From assembly GCA_002702705.1 (NCBI GenBank), contig PABH01000028.1:62001-126000 (forward strand): a stretch of 64,000 bases of DNA. The letters run 5' to 3'. Made by a program: the position numbers and the translations under genes. Under the pieces are notes generated by a model. That model searched no databases, had not been told where the DNA came from, and saw only the letters and a program-made list of their open reading frames with translations. This document shows positions 1-8,449 of this stretch, one piece after another; the stretch's first letter is position 1; each line of letters opens with the position of its first letter. The DNA comes from Anaerolineaceae bacterium. Its GTDB lineage: Bacteria > Chloroflexota > Anaerolineae > Anaerolineales > Anaerolineaceae.

Positions 1-1454
1 GCAATACGCAGTGATTTTAGATTTTTAATTTCATAATCTAAAATAAAGTTCTTATTTTTTTTTTTGTTTTGAAGTTTTTGGGGACTCAGTTGTTTTTTTT
101 GAGTACCTAGATTTGTTTTTTGTCTATTTTCCGGATATGCAGCCTGGTTTTGTTTTCGTTTTGAAATCCGGTTGAGGCCACGTTTAAATAATTTTAAAAA
201 TTTTACCGGCAGCAATAATGTATTTTTGCCTGGTTTAATGACAGCCAACTTTAATAAATTTCCAATTTGGTAAGCGACGGAGTTTTCCATATCGACATAG
301 GCATCATGATAGATATTAAACTGATCCATATAATAAATTAACTGTTCATGACTTTTTTTATACTCGCTTGTGGTGCTGGAAAGTTGTTTTTTAATTTTTT
401 CAATTTCAGTTTTGTTTTTATTTTGTTCTTCTTGTAACTGCATTTTTTCAAAGGTTAATTGTTCTAATAGTTTCTCTTTTTCTATTTGTAACTGCATTTT
501 TTCAGAGGTTAATTGTTCTAATAATTTCTCTTTTTCTTCCAAGGAATGAATTGATTGCGCGTATTTATTGTTGATTTCCTCAAAATCTTTGATGGATAGC
601 TGAAAATCTTTTTTTAGTGTTTCTTCTTCTTTTTCTAACTGAGATTGAAAGGTTTTTATTTTTTGGAGTTCGTTGTCTTTATCCGTAAGTTGTTCTTCAA
701 GCAGGTTTATTTTTTTTGCTATTTGTTGCAGACGCCTGATTTCATTCTGTTGGTCATCCACAATTTTGCGGTATCTTTTTTGCTCTCTTAAAGCAGCTTG
801 TTCGGTTAAATCCAGTATATTTTCGTTTTTATATTTATCCCAAGCATTTTGCAATGGAATTGTATTTTTACCGACAAAACGAATATACCCGTCCACAACG
901 CTTAGTGAAACAGGGGTTAAACGATCAGAGATTAATGCGATAAAAGTTCTTAAGGTGAATGTTTGGTGATGATCAGGATCCGGAAAATAACCAAAAGGAG
1001 TGGTAATTAATATTGTGCCGTCGGGTATTAATGCCTCAATGGCTTTATTAATGATAAAGTTCGGGAAGAACAAATGCTCAATAACTTCACCCAAAATTAC
1101 AGTATTGTAGTGCTGAGATGTGAACTGATATTGCAGTGAATCTGAACAGATAAAATCAATATTTTGCTGTACTTCATTCGGTTCTTTCGATAATAGATCG
1201 TTGGCAAATTGAATGCTTTTTGGATTAATATCAATGCCTGTTACACTAATACCTTTTCTTCCAAGCAGAATGGGTAGAATGCCCTCACTACAACCAATGT
1301 CCAACACAACCGGACCTTCAACTTGTGAAGCTAACCAATCTATTCTTCTTTTTGCGCGCTGCTGAGATTCGACGTTCCCAGCCATCTCCAAATAAACCTG
1401 AGCAATGCGGTCATATGCTAAATCATTCGCTTGATTGTTTGATTGTACTGACAT
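1..1454 (-). CDS. SAM-dependent methyltransferase with long coiled-coil tail (partial, 3' end outside window)
   Basis: My reverse-strand reading from the ATG at 1454 stays open for 484 codons to the window edge, so the C-terminus is missing. Residues about 48-60 carry a class I methyltransferase motif (VVLDIGCSEG) followed by an acidic strand end (GIDIN), as expected for SAM binding. A motif-like stretch GEVIEHL follows, common in Ubi/Coq-type methyltransferases. After about residue 225 the protein becomes a Lys/Glu/Gln-rich coiled coil, including two near-identical 18-residue units, then a basic tail. The architecture resembles methyltransferases that regulate or terminate O-polysaccharide chains with a coiled-coil ruler (WbdD-like), but no kinase domain is visible, so that role is only inferred. 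It is divergent from the WecC-type gene and shares a 135-base upstream region with it. Confidence 0.85.
   Translation of the reverse strand, partial: MSVQSNNQANDLAYDRIAQVYLEMAGNVESQQRAKRRIDWLASQVEGPVVLDIGCSEGILPILLGRKGISVTGIDINPKSIQFANDLLSKEPNEVQQNIDFICSDSLQYQFTSQHYNTVILGEVIEHLFFPNFIINKAIEALIPDGTILITTPFGYFPDPDHHQTFTLRTFIALISDRLTPVSLSVVDGYIRFVGKNTIPLQNAWDKYKNENILDLTEQAALREQKRYRKIVDDQQNEIRRLQQIAKKINLLEEQLTDKDNELQKIKTFQSQLEKEEETLKKDFQLSIKDFEEINNKYAQSIHSLEEKEKLLEQLTSEKMQLQIEKEKLLEQLTFEKMQLQEEQNKNKTEIEKIKKQLSSTTSEYKKSHEQLIYYMDQFNIYHDAYVDMENSVAYQIGNLLKLAVIKPGKNTLLLPVKFLKLFKRGLNRISKRKQNQAAYPENRQKTNLGTQKKQLSPQKLQNKKKNKNFILDYEIKNLKSLRI
433..540 (-). repeat. tandem 54-bp repeat within coiled coil
   Basis: Two adjacent copies (433-486 and 487-540) differ at only a few bases. 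They encode the 18-residue unit EKEKLLEQLT(S/F)EKMQLQ(I/E). The period is a multiple of three, so copy number could change without a frameshift. Confidence 0.9.
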
Positions 1455-1530
1455 TTACCACCTTTTTCCACCTTATTTAGAGTAAAAATGATTATACTAT
1501 GAAATCCCTAAAGATAAAAAAAGCTTTTAC

Positions 1531-1559
1531 TGTTTAAAAAACAATTGTTAAGATATAAT
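1531..1559 (+). promoter_or_regulatory. candidate promoter of the wecC-type gene
   Basis: A perfect TATAAT lies at 1554-1559, with a weak -35 (TGTTTA, 1531-1536) 17 bases upstream. The start at 1590 has a Shine-Dalgarno-like GAGGTGG at 1579-1585. On the other strand a TATAAT (1491-1496) faces the methyltransferase gene, so the 1455-1589 gap looks like a divergent promoter region. Confidence 0.5.
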
Positions 1560-1589
1560 CTCTTGGATGTTATTATCGTGAGGTGGTAA

Positions 1590-2867
1590 ATGAACTTTGA
1601 AAAAATATCAATTTTAGGATTAGGGTATATTGGCTTGCCTACAGCAAGCATGTTTGCATATCACGGGGTGCAAGTTTATGGTATGGATGTCAACCCCAAA
1701 GTTCTAGAAGCGCTTAATCAGGGGAGGTTGCATATCCATGAACCGGGGTTATTGGAATTTGTGCATAACGTAATTAATAACGGTAAGTTGGTTGTGAATG
1801 ATTTTGTTTGCCCATCGGATGCGTTTATTATTGCTGTGCCCACACCGTTTTATGGGGAAAAATTAGCCGATTTGAGTTATGTTAAAAATGCGGCTGAAGC
1901 GATTGTCCCTCACTTGAAAAAAGGAAACTTGGTGGTATTAGAATCTACCTCCCCCCCCTTAACTACTCAAAATATATTGGTGCCGATTTTAGAAAAATCC
2001 GGGTTAAAAGCTGGAGAGGATTTTCTGTTGGCTTATTCACCTGAACGGGTTTTACCCGGTCAGATTCTGCGAGAGTTGGTTGAAAATGCCAGGGTGATTG
2101 GCGGCATTAACTCGGAATCGGCGCAAGCAGGAAAAGATTTATATAAAATCTTTGTGAAAGGTGAAATTATCACAACTACAGCAGCAACTGCTGAAATGGT
2201 AAAAATCATGGAAAACACATATCGGGATGTGAATATTGCAATTGCGAATGAATTTTCCCGCTTATCAGAGCGGTTTGGGGTAGATGTGTGGGAAGCCATT
2301 AAAATTGCGAATTTACATCCCCGAGTGAATATTTTAAACCCTGGACCTGGCGTCGGTGGTCACTGTATCAGTGTTGATCCTTGGTTCTTTGTGGAGTCTG
2401 CCCCGGATTTGACGAAATTAATATTAGCAGCCAGACAGGTAAATGATTCCCAGCCTGATTTTGTAGTTAATCAAGTTGAAAAAATTCTGGGTAACTTACA
2501 AAATAAAAAAATAGCTGTTTTAGGTTTGGCGTATAAACCAGATGTTGACGACTTACGGGAAAGTCCCGCAATTGATATAGTTACTAAATTGAGTAAACTC
2601 GGCGCGTTTGTAACGGCTTTTGAACCGTTTAAACTTGATTTTGATTTGAAATATGGTCAAATGGCACAAAATTTAGGGGACGCTATAAAAGAAACAGACC
2701 TGATTCTGGTGTTAGTTGCTCATTCTGAGTTTAAGAATATTGATTTGGTAAAACTTAAGAACTTATCAAACACCAATGTTATATATGATGCTGTAAATAT
2801 TTGGGATAAACCAAAACTCGAAGATCTTGGATTCCAAATTTTTAAATTAGGTGTATCTGAATTATAA
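1590..2867 (+). CDS. wecC: UDP-N-acetyl-D-mannosamine dehydrogenase
   Basis: Predicted to oxidise UDP-ManNAc (or a related UDP-HexNAc) at C6 twice with NAD+, giving the uronic acid donor for a cell-surface polysaccharide. The 425-residue length fits the UDP-sugar dehydrogenase family. An N-terminal Rossmann motif (ILGLGYIGLPTA), the YSPERVLPGQ segment, the RHPRVNIL-like region and the active-site motif GPGVGGHCISVDPWF (catalytic Cys259) match the WecC branch rather than the UDP-glucose dehydrogenase branch. The C-terminal part has the LAYKPDVDDLRESPA nucleotide-domain motif. A good ribosome site supports the start. It heads a rightward set that continues with an ABC exporter. Substrate specificity is inferred from motif resemblance only. 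Confidence 0.9.
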   Translation: MNFEKISILGLGYIGLPTASMFAYHGVQVYGMDVNPKVLEALNQGRLHIHEPGLLEFVHNVINNGKLVVNDFVCPSDAFIIAVPTPFYGEKLADLSYVKNAAEAIVPHLKKGNLVVLESTSPPLTTQNILVPILEKSGLKAGEDFLLAYSPERVLPGQILRELVENARVIGGINSESAQAGKDLYKIFVKGEIITTTAATAEMVKIMENTYRDVNIAIANEFSRLSERFGVDVWEAIKIANLHPRVNILNPGPGVGGHCISVDPWFFVESAPDLTKLILAARQVNDSQPDFVVNQVEKILGNLQNKKIAVLGLAYKPDVDDLRESPAIDIVTKLSKLGAFVTAFEPFKLDFDLKYGQMAQNLGDAIKETDLILVLVAHSEFKNIDLVKLKNLSNTNVIYDAVNIWDKPKLEDLGFQIFKLGVSEL

Positions 2868-2932
2868 TGAAGAGTTAGGGTGAATACATTCATCCTTCGT
2901 GAAAATTTAAATATGATCGGTGAATAATAAAA

Positions 2933-3781
2933 ATGTCAAATGATATTGAGGAAAAGAAAATTGATGTATTTGATAATAAAGCTTATCAATCAATTTTTCT
3001 GTATCTAAAAAAGACCTACAAAGAATTGCATACGGCACGGTATGCTTTGTTTTATTTTGTGCGAAATGCTTTAAGATATCGTTACCGTCGTTCTAATTTG
3101 GGGTTTTTATGGAACATTTTAAATCCATTGTTAACGATGATGGTAATGGGTGTAGCGTTTGCATTGGTCTTTAATCGAGATATCAAAGTTTATTTAATTT
3201 ATTTGTTTAGCGGTTCGATTCCATACCAGTTTTTAAACACATCCATCCAAACAGCAACCCAGTCAATGGTTTCTTATGAACCTTACCTAAAAAAAGTAAA
3301 TTTACCAAAACCCTTTTTCCCCATTGTGAATGTATCTATTGAAATTGTAAATTTTGTGTTTATGCTTATTGCTTTATACATTATCACACTTGTAATTGGA
3401 TCAAAGTTCAGCTCTACTGTCGTATTATTACCGTTTGCGATGTTAATCCTATATGGGTTTAGTCTGGGTGTTGGGATGATTCTTTCGGTGGCGTTTGTCT
3501 ATTTTCGAGATTTATCCAATATTGTTCATGTGGGATTTACAGCACTTTTCTATGTTACACCAATTTTATATCCAGAAGATTTGGTTCCCGAATCATTAGC
3601 GATGGTTTTTAAATTTAATCCGATTAGTTATTTTGTTTTGTTGGTTCGAAGATTAATTCTAGGGGATCGTCCTACTACACTTATGGATTGGGGTATCCCT
3701 TTAATTGGAACATTAATCGTCTTATTAATTGGTACCATTGTAATGATGAAAAAAGATCGGGAAATTGTTTATCGATTATGA
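2933..3781 (+). CDS. ABC-2 type polysaccharide exporter, permease
   Basis: A 282-residue integral membrane protein of the Wzm/TagG/RfbA type. The N-terminal amphipathic stretch (FVRNALRYRYRRSNLGFLWNIL) is the usual family signature, followed by about six hydrophobic segments and the GVGMILSVAFVYFRDL loop typical of ABC-2 exporters. It would form the channel for a lipid-linked glycan or teichoic-type polymer in the cytoplasmic membrane. Its stop overlaps the ATG of the next gene, the ATPase subunit, by ATGA, so the two are translationally coupled. The 65-base gap before it holds a short inverted repeat (2878-2895) but no clear terminator. Confidence 0.88.
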   Translation: MSNDIEEKKIDVFDNKAYQSIFLYLKKTYKELHTARYALFYFVRNALRYRYRRSNLGFLWNILNPLLTMMVMGVAFALVFNRDIKVYLIYLFSGSIPYQFLNTSIQTATQSMVSYEPYLKKVNLPKPFFPIVNVSIEIVNFVFMLIALYIITLVIGSKFSSTVVLLPFAMLILYGFSLGVGMILSVAFVYFRDLSNIVHVGFTALFYVTPILYPEDLVPESLAMVFKFNPISYFVLLVRRLILGDRPTTLMDWGIPLIGTLIVLLIGTIVMMKKDREIVYRL

Positions 3782-4533
3782 ACAGTATTATTGAATTCCA
3801 AGATGTTACATTAAAGTTTAAAATATTTTTTAATCCAAACCCCACATTAAAAGATACATTATTAAGTTTTACAGGTAAAAATGATGCTAAGAAGAAAAAA
3901 ACTCAGGATTTTTATGCTTTAAAAAATATAAATCTCACGATACATTCAGGAGAGAAAGTGGGGATCATTGGATTAAATGGAGCAGGCAAATCGACAATGT
4001 TAAAAATTGTTGCTGGGATATATTCGCCGCATTATGGACAGGTAATTGTGCGTGGGAAAGTTACCCCATTAATTGAATTGGGAGCTGGTATTAATCCTGA
4101 GTATAGTGGTCGAGAAAATATTTACTTATATGGTGCGATTCATGGGTTATCACCACAACAAATGAGGGAAAAAGAGCAGGAGATTGTGGATTTTGCTGAA
4201 TTAGGGCCACATATTGATGTTCCAGCCAAATATTATTCATCAGGTATGTATAGCCGATTAATTTTTTCGATAGCTTCTATGACTAATCCCGATATCCTAA
4301 TTGTTGATGAAGTATTTGCCGCAGGAGATGCGCGATTTGTGCAAAAAGCAATGAACAGAACATTGGAACTATTCGATAAGTCTAAAGCAGTCTTATTTGT
4401 GTCTCACAGTTTGAGTCAAGTAGAACAAATTTGTAACCGGGTACTTGTACTTAATCAAGGACAAATTGTAAATGACGGCTTACCTAGTGAAATGATCCAA
4501 TATTATCAGGATGAAATTGTCACAAAAAAATAA
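3778..4533 (+). CDS. ABC-2 type polysaccharide exporter, ATPase (short form)
   Basis: The start was set at 3778 because this ATG overlaps the permease stop (ATGA); the longer upstream frame lies inside the permease gene. The 251-residue product has a Walker A GLNGAGKST, a signature YSSGMYSRL (SSGM replaces LSGG, usual for Wzt/TagH proteins), Walker B ILIVDEVFAAGD and a switch His in VSHSL. It ends soon after the nucleotide-binding domain, without the carbohydrate-binding tail present in the second ATPase of this window (44860-46119). It probably powers export of a different or differently terminated polymer. Its 3' end lies 3 bases from the convergent gene at 4537. Confidence 0.88.
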   Translation: MNSIIEFQDVTLKFKIFFNPNPTLKDTLLSFTGKNDAKKKKTQDFYALKNINLTIHSGEKVGIIGLNGAGKSTMLKIVAGIYSPHYGQVIVRGKVTPLIELGAGINPEYSGRENIYLYGAIHGLSPQQMREKEQEIVDFAELGPHIDVPAKYYSSGMYSRLIFSIASMTNPDILIVDEVFAAGDARFVQKAMNRTLELFDKSKAVLFVSHSLSQVEQICNRVLVLNQGQIVNDGLPSEMIQYYQDEIVTKK

Positions 4534-4536
4534 ATT

Positions 4537-5907
4537 TTAAAAATATTTGATTATTTTTTTAACCCTTTGAGCCCAATGATGCTTATTAGCAAATAATTTT
4601 GCATCTTCAGATGTATCGGAAAGCTTTGAGTTCAGAAAGTTTCTTATTGCTTCAATAAATTCATCGGTTGAACTGGCTATTTGTAAAAACGATTCACCCT
4701 TATATTGAGTGATTTCATAAAAAGAAGTGGTTACAACTGGTAAGCCTAATGCTGCGTACTCAAAAAATTTTATTGGAGAAACACTATTTGTTAGATCGTT
4801 GATCGTGAAAGGTATGATCCCAATATCAAAATTAATTGCGATTTCAGGTAATTTTTTATAAGGGATTAATCCTGTAAAATGAACATTGGGTAAACGAGAA
4901 ATTTCATTTATATCTGTCCAAATTTGCCCAATAAACACAAATTCCCATTCAGGCGATTTATTTGCAACGTCGTGAATGAGTTTAAAATCAAGCCACTCCG
5001 CAATTGCTCCATAAAACCCAATAATAGGCTTGTCTTTTCTTAATTGAATGGTGGGGAATTTTTTGAGATTTGTTTTCTTAAGATTTGTAAAGTCTTCAGT
5101 GATAACACCGTTTGGTAAATAAATTGCGTTGGAACGTTTTTTTGTAAAATCGGTGAGTTGTAAACCTGAATATGTAACTAAATCCGCAGCCTCCACAAAT
5201 TGTTCATGTTTATTTAACATTTTTTCATCATACAACGAAAAAATTTCAAGACGATCTATGATGTCATACCATAAAAATTTTTTAGGAATAAGATTCGCGA
5301 ATGGAAGATTTAACATCCAAGTACATAAAATAATGATATCAAAATTTTGGAGGGGATAAATCAGGTACTGATCACCTGAGATAGTGTATAGATTAGATTC
5401 AACTTTTACTATGGATAGGTGGGATTGTTTTGGTTCGCAGAAAAAGCATAAATAATCAAGTTTTGCGAATTCACGTAATAATTGTTGGGGACGCTGTAAA
5501 GGCTCCCAATGAATAGTGGAAGGGTAAACAATTATTCCGGAGTATTTTTTCTCAGATAGTATTTCATAGATCTTACTTAGGTCCGAATTTTTATTATATG
5601 ACTTAATTCGATATTTGGAATAGTTATAAGCCTTTCTCTTATAAGCATCTTCAAATGTATCTGGAAAGGCGAGTGTCTTGAATTTTTCTGATTTGACTAA
5701 TTTATGAAAGAAATAAATGATCTTGAATTTTAACTGTTTTCTGTTTTTAGAATAATAATTTATTTTTGATAACCAATCTCCTACTTTCCATAAAACCGGA
5801 AAATTCTCAATTTTTTGTAAAAAAACTTCATTTAAGAAGCGTTCTTCACTAAGTTCAAAATTGAGTTTGTTATGTAAAAATGGGTTAGATTTGAGTTTAT
5901 CATTCAT
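4537..5907 (-). CDS. glycosyltransferase, GT-B fold (TuaH-like)
   Basis: A 456-residue cytoplasmic protein. The C-terminal half reads as a GT4/GT1-like donor-binding domain: GFYGAIAEWLDF, then FVFIGQIW and the family motif KFFEYAALGLPVV with the conserved Glu. The first 110 residues are Lys-rich and not recognisable. The region LVTYSGLQLT...YLPNGV is typical of teichuronic-acid-type glycosyltransferases. Its start overlaps the stop of the upstream glycosyltransferase by 8 bases, so the two form a leftward operon opposing the flanking genes. Donor and acceptor sugars cannot be read from the sequence. Confidence 0.75.
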   Translation of the reverse strand: MNDKLKSNPFLHNKLNFELSEERFLNEVFLQKIENFPVLWKVGDWLSKINYYSKNRKQLKFKIIYFFHKLVKSEKFKTLAFPDTFEDAYKRKAYNYSKYRIKSYNKNSDLSKIYEILSEKKYSGIIVYPSTIHWEPLQRPQQLLREFAKLDYLCFFCEPKQSHLSIVKVESNLYTISGDQYLIYPLQNFDIIILCTWMLNLPFANLIPKKFLWYDIIDRLEIFSLYDEKMLNKHEQFVEAADLVTYSGLQLTDFTKKRSNAIYLPNGVITEDFTNLKKTNLKKFPTIQLRKDKPIIGFYGAIAEWLDFKLIHDVANKSPEWEFVFIGQIWTDINEISRLPNVHFTGLIPYKKLPEIAINFDIGIIPFTINDLTNSVSPIKFFEYAALGLPVVTTSFYEITQYKGESFLQIASSTDEFIEAIRNFLNSKLSDTSEDAKLFANKHHWAQRVKKIIKYF

Positions 5908-7204
5908 AAAGATTTATATATTTTTTTAGTATTTGTATCCATCGATTTTGCCATAAAGAGAGATTAAAAGATTGAACACTTATCAGCGCATTTGCACTTA
6001 ATTTTTCTCGAAGATTTGGATTTTCAATTAATCTGCAAATTGAGTTAAATAATTCTGATGAATTTGGTTCTATCATAGTTCCATTGAACTCAGCTAAAAC
6101 AATATCTGTTAATCCCCCAACATTTGTAACTATAACAGGTTTTCCACTAGCCAGAGCTTCCAAACATGACAAGGATGTACCTTCACTATATCGAGTAGGT
6201 ATGATAACAATATCTGCATTTTGATATACTTCTCCCATTTTATCAGGGGCGGTATCATACCATTTAATTTTTCCATCATATTTTTCCGTGAGTTTTTTTA
6301 CTTCTACTTCTTCAAATTTTTCTGCTTTACCACAAAATTCAATAGAAATATTTTCATACCTTGATAATAGATCTGGGATAATTTTTTGTATCAACCAAAA
6401 GCCACGTGCATCAGTTAATCTTCGAGGAAATAAAATGGTTACCTCTTCCTTTCCCTCTTTTTTTATCAGATTAAATTTATTAAGATCAACAAAATTAGGA
6501 ATATAGACACATTTTTCGGAAAGATCATAATCAGTAGCTCTTAACCAATTAATTGTATTGGTATCAACAGATACAATTATATTTACGTTCTTACATGAAG
6601 AAAGCACATCATGAATTAAGTTTGTATATTTACTATTATCTTTTTGAAGCCAATGCGCATCCCAATCAACCCCATGGCTAACACAAATTGAAGGTGTATT
6701 AAATTTTGGGCTTGCCAATAATAATTGAAAATAAATTGAGAGAGTTGGTTTTGGAACCCAATCATGATAAGCTTCATTTAGTCGTTTTATATTGTATCCA
6801 TTCGTATTTAAGCCAAACACATGAATACCTTCGTGAATTTTATGCCAGGTTTGGTTTCCACATTGATAAACCTCTAAAGAAGCACCCAAAGTATGAATTA
6901 TTTTACTTAGTTCAACAATGTATCTTTCTGCACCACCCTGCATATAATCCCGACCATTAAGATCATAAAAGGTTGACACAACTACTGCAATCCGTTGTTT
7001 TTCAGAAATGTTCTCCTTCCATAAATTGAGGAAATCGTTTTTTCGAAATTTTTCAATTTGGGGATTTGTTGGTGTTTTAGACCTTATCCATTTCCAAAGT
7101 TTATTTGTTAAAAAGACTATGGTATTGCTTAAACCCATTTCGCTAAAATACCGATACATCTTTATTATTTTCCATTTTATGTAATTTGTTTTTTTTAAAA
7201 TCAT
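5900..7204 (-). CDS. glycosyltransferase family 4
   Basis: 434 residues, first gene of a two-gene leftward operon. An N-terminal domain with GGAERYIVELSKI (the classic GT4 acceptor-side loop) is followed by a donor domain with LFPRRLTDARGFWL, YQNADIVIIPTRYSEGTS and LEALASGKPVIVTNVGG, which carries the E-x7-E pair. It should transfer a nucleotide-activated sugar with retention during polysaccharide assembly at the membrane. The N-terminus is basic and may be membrane-associated. No good Shine-Dalgarno precedes the ATG. The start region is back to back with the rightward gene at 7251. Confidence 0.85.
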   Translation of the reverse strand: MILKKTNYIKWKIIKMYRYFSEMGLSNTIVFLTNKLWKWIRSKTPTNPQIEKFRKNDFLNLWKENISEKQRIAVVVSTFYDLNGRDYMQGGAERYIVELSKIIHTLGASLEVYQCGNQTWHKIHEGIHVFGLNTNGYNIKRLNEAYHDWVPKPTLSIYFQLLLASPKFNTPSICVSHGVDWDAHWLQKDNSKYTNLIHDVLSSCKNVNIIVSVDTNTINWLRATDYDLSEKCVYIPNFVDLNKFNLIKKEGKEEVTILFPRRLTDARGFWLIQKIIPDLLSRYENISIEFCGKAEKFEEVEVKKLTEKYDGKIKWYDTAPDKMGEVYQNADIVIIPTRYSEGTSLSCLEALASGKPVIVTNVGGLTDIVLAEFNGTMIEPNSSELFNSICRLIENPNLREKLSANALISVQSFNLSLWQNRWIQILKKYINLYE

Positions 7205-7213
7205 TTTCTTAAT

Positions 7214-7243
7214 TTGGAAAAAGTCTATTTTTCAAGCTATAAT
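7214..7243 (+). promoter_or_regulatory. promoter for a probably leaderless transcript
   Basis: TTGGAA (7214-7219), an 18-base spacer and a perfect TATAAT (7238-7243) end only 7 bases before the ATG at 7251. Transcription would start at or within a base or two of the start codon, and there is no Shine-Dalgarno. Confidence 0.6.
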
Positions 7244-7250
7244 TTTGCAT

Positions 7251-8402
7251 ATGCCCAAAATCGCAATTATTCATGAATGGTTTACCGTTTACACAGGCTC
7301 GGAACGTGTGGTTGAGCAGATGTTGCAGGTATTTCCTGATGCAGATTTATTTTGCTTGGTTGATTTTTTACCACCGGAGCAGCGAGGATTTTTGAGAGGG
7401 AAAAAAGTAAATACTTCTTTTCTTCAAAAAATGCCTTTCGCTCGAAAAAAATATCGTCAATATTTGGGCCTGATGCCATTAGCAATTGAGCAGTTTGACT
7501 TATCTGCTTATGATATTATCATATCAAGCAGCCACGCGGTTGCAAAAGGTGTCATCACCAGCCCGCAGCAGCTTCACATCAGTTATGTGCATTCTCCTAT
7601 GCGTTACGCTTGGGATATGCAGGCAGCCTATCTTCGGGATAGCGGTCTCACAAAAGGGATTAAGAGTGCTTATGCCCGGCTTCTTTTGCATTATATCCGG
7701 CTTTGGGATTTGAGTACAGTCAACCGGGTGGATCTATTTTTATGTAATTCCGAATATGTTCAATCACGGATTAGAAAATATTACCACCGAGAAGCTGAGG
7801 TTATTTATCCTCCCGTTAAAGTGGAAAAGTTCAATTGCTGCAAAGAAAAGAAAGATTATTATTTAACCGCTTCACGACTTGTTCAGTATAAAAAAGTAGA
7901 CTTAATCGTTTCAGCTTTTGCAGAAATGCCTGACAAAAAACTAGTCGTAATTGGTGAAGGGCCGGATTTTGAAAAGATAAAAAAAATGGCAACTCCAAAT
8001 GTTCACTTATTAGGTTATCAAACCAATGAAGAGTTGGCAGAATGGATGCAAACCGCAAAGGCATTTATTTTTGCCGCCCAAGAGGACTTTGGCATTACAC
8101 CAGTAGAAGCCCAGGCTTGCGGTACGCCTGTAATCGCTTATGGGAAGGGCGGTTCGTTGGAAACCGTTCGTGGTTTAAAAGATAAAAACCCAACCGGATT
8201 GTTTTTTTATGAACAAAGTGCAGGAGCGATCCAATCAGCAGTGCTTGAATTTGAAGAGAATCAAGATGGATTTTCTGCTGAAAATTGCCGTCAGAATGCT
8301 GAACGATTTGATGTGAATGTTTTTACAGAAACTTTTCAAGAAATTGTTGAACGAACATGGTATAATTTTCAAAATACTTTCTCTAAAAGTAATTTTGAAT
8401 AG
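7251..8402 (+). CDS. glycosyltransferase family 4 (mannosyltransferase-like)
   Basis: I chose the ATG at 7251 over an in-frame TTG two codons earlier. The 383-residue protein opens with IAIIHEWFTVYTGSERVVEQ, a form common in GT4 enzymes of exopolysaccharide loci. The SSSHAVAKGV and YVHSPMRYAWD segments and the donor motif EDFGITPVEAQACGTPVIAYG (two conserved Glu) complete the GT-B signature. It precedes the initiating transferase at 8450 by 47 bases and is probably cotranscribed with it. The position of its product in the repeat unit is unknown. Confidence 0.85.
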   Translation: MPKIAIIHEWFTVYTGSERVVEQMLQVFPDADLFCLVDFLPPEQRGFLRGKKVNTSFLQKMPFARKKYRQYLGLMPLAIEQFDLSAYDIIISSSHAVAKGVITSPQQLHISYVHSPMRYAWDMQAAYLRDSGLTKGIKSAYARLLLHYIRLWDLSTVNRVDLFLCNSEYVQSRIRKYYHREAEVIYPPVKVEKFNCCKEKKDYYLTASRLVQYKKVDLIVSAFAEMPDKKLVVIGEGPDFEKIKKMATPNVHLLGYQTNEELAEWMQTAKAFIFAAQEDFGITPVEAQACGTPVIAYGKGGSLETVRGLKDKNPTGLFFYEQSAGAIQSAVLEFEENQDGFSAENCRQNAERFDVNVFTETFQEIVERTWYNFQNTFSKSNFE

Positions 8403-8449
8403 AGGGGAATCATCCCAGTTCGCAACGAAAGAAATTCTCAAAAGGCAAG

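Noticed and set aside
673-969. A 98-codon forward frame in the first 1.5 kb
   Set aside because: Opposite the methyltransferase/coiled-coil gene, which reads open for 484 codons; product is a Cys/Ser/Phe-rich artefact.
2878-2895. Short inverted repeat after the wecC-type gene as a terminator
   Set aside because: The arms match at 7 of 8 bases, the loop is 2 bases, and no T run follows.
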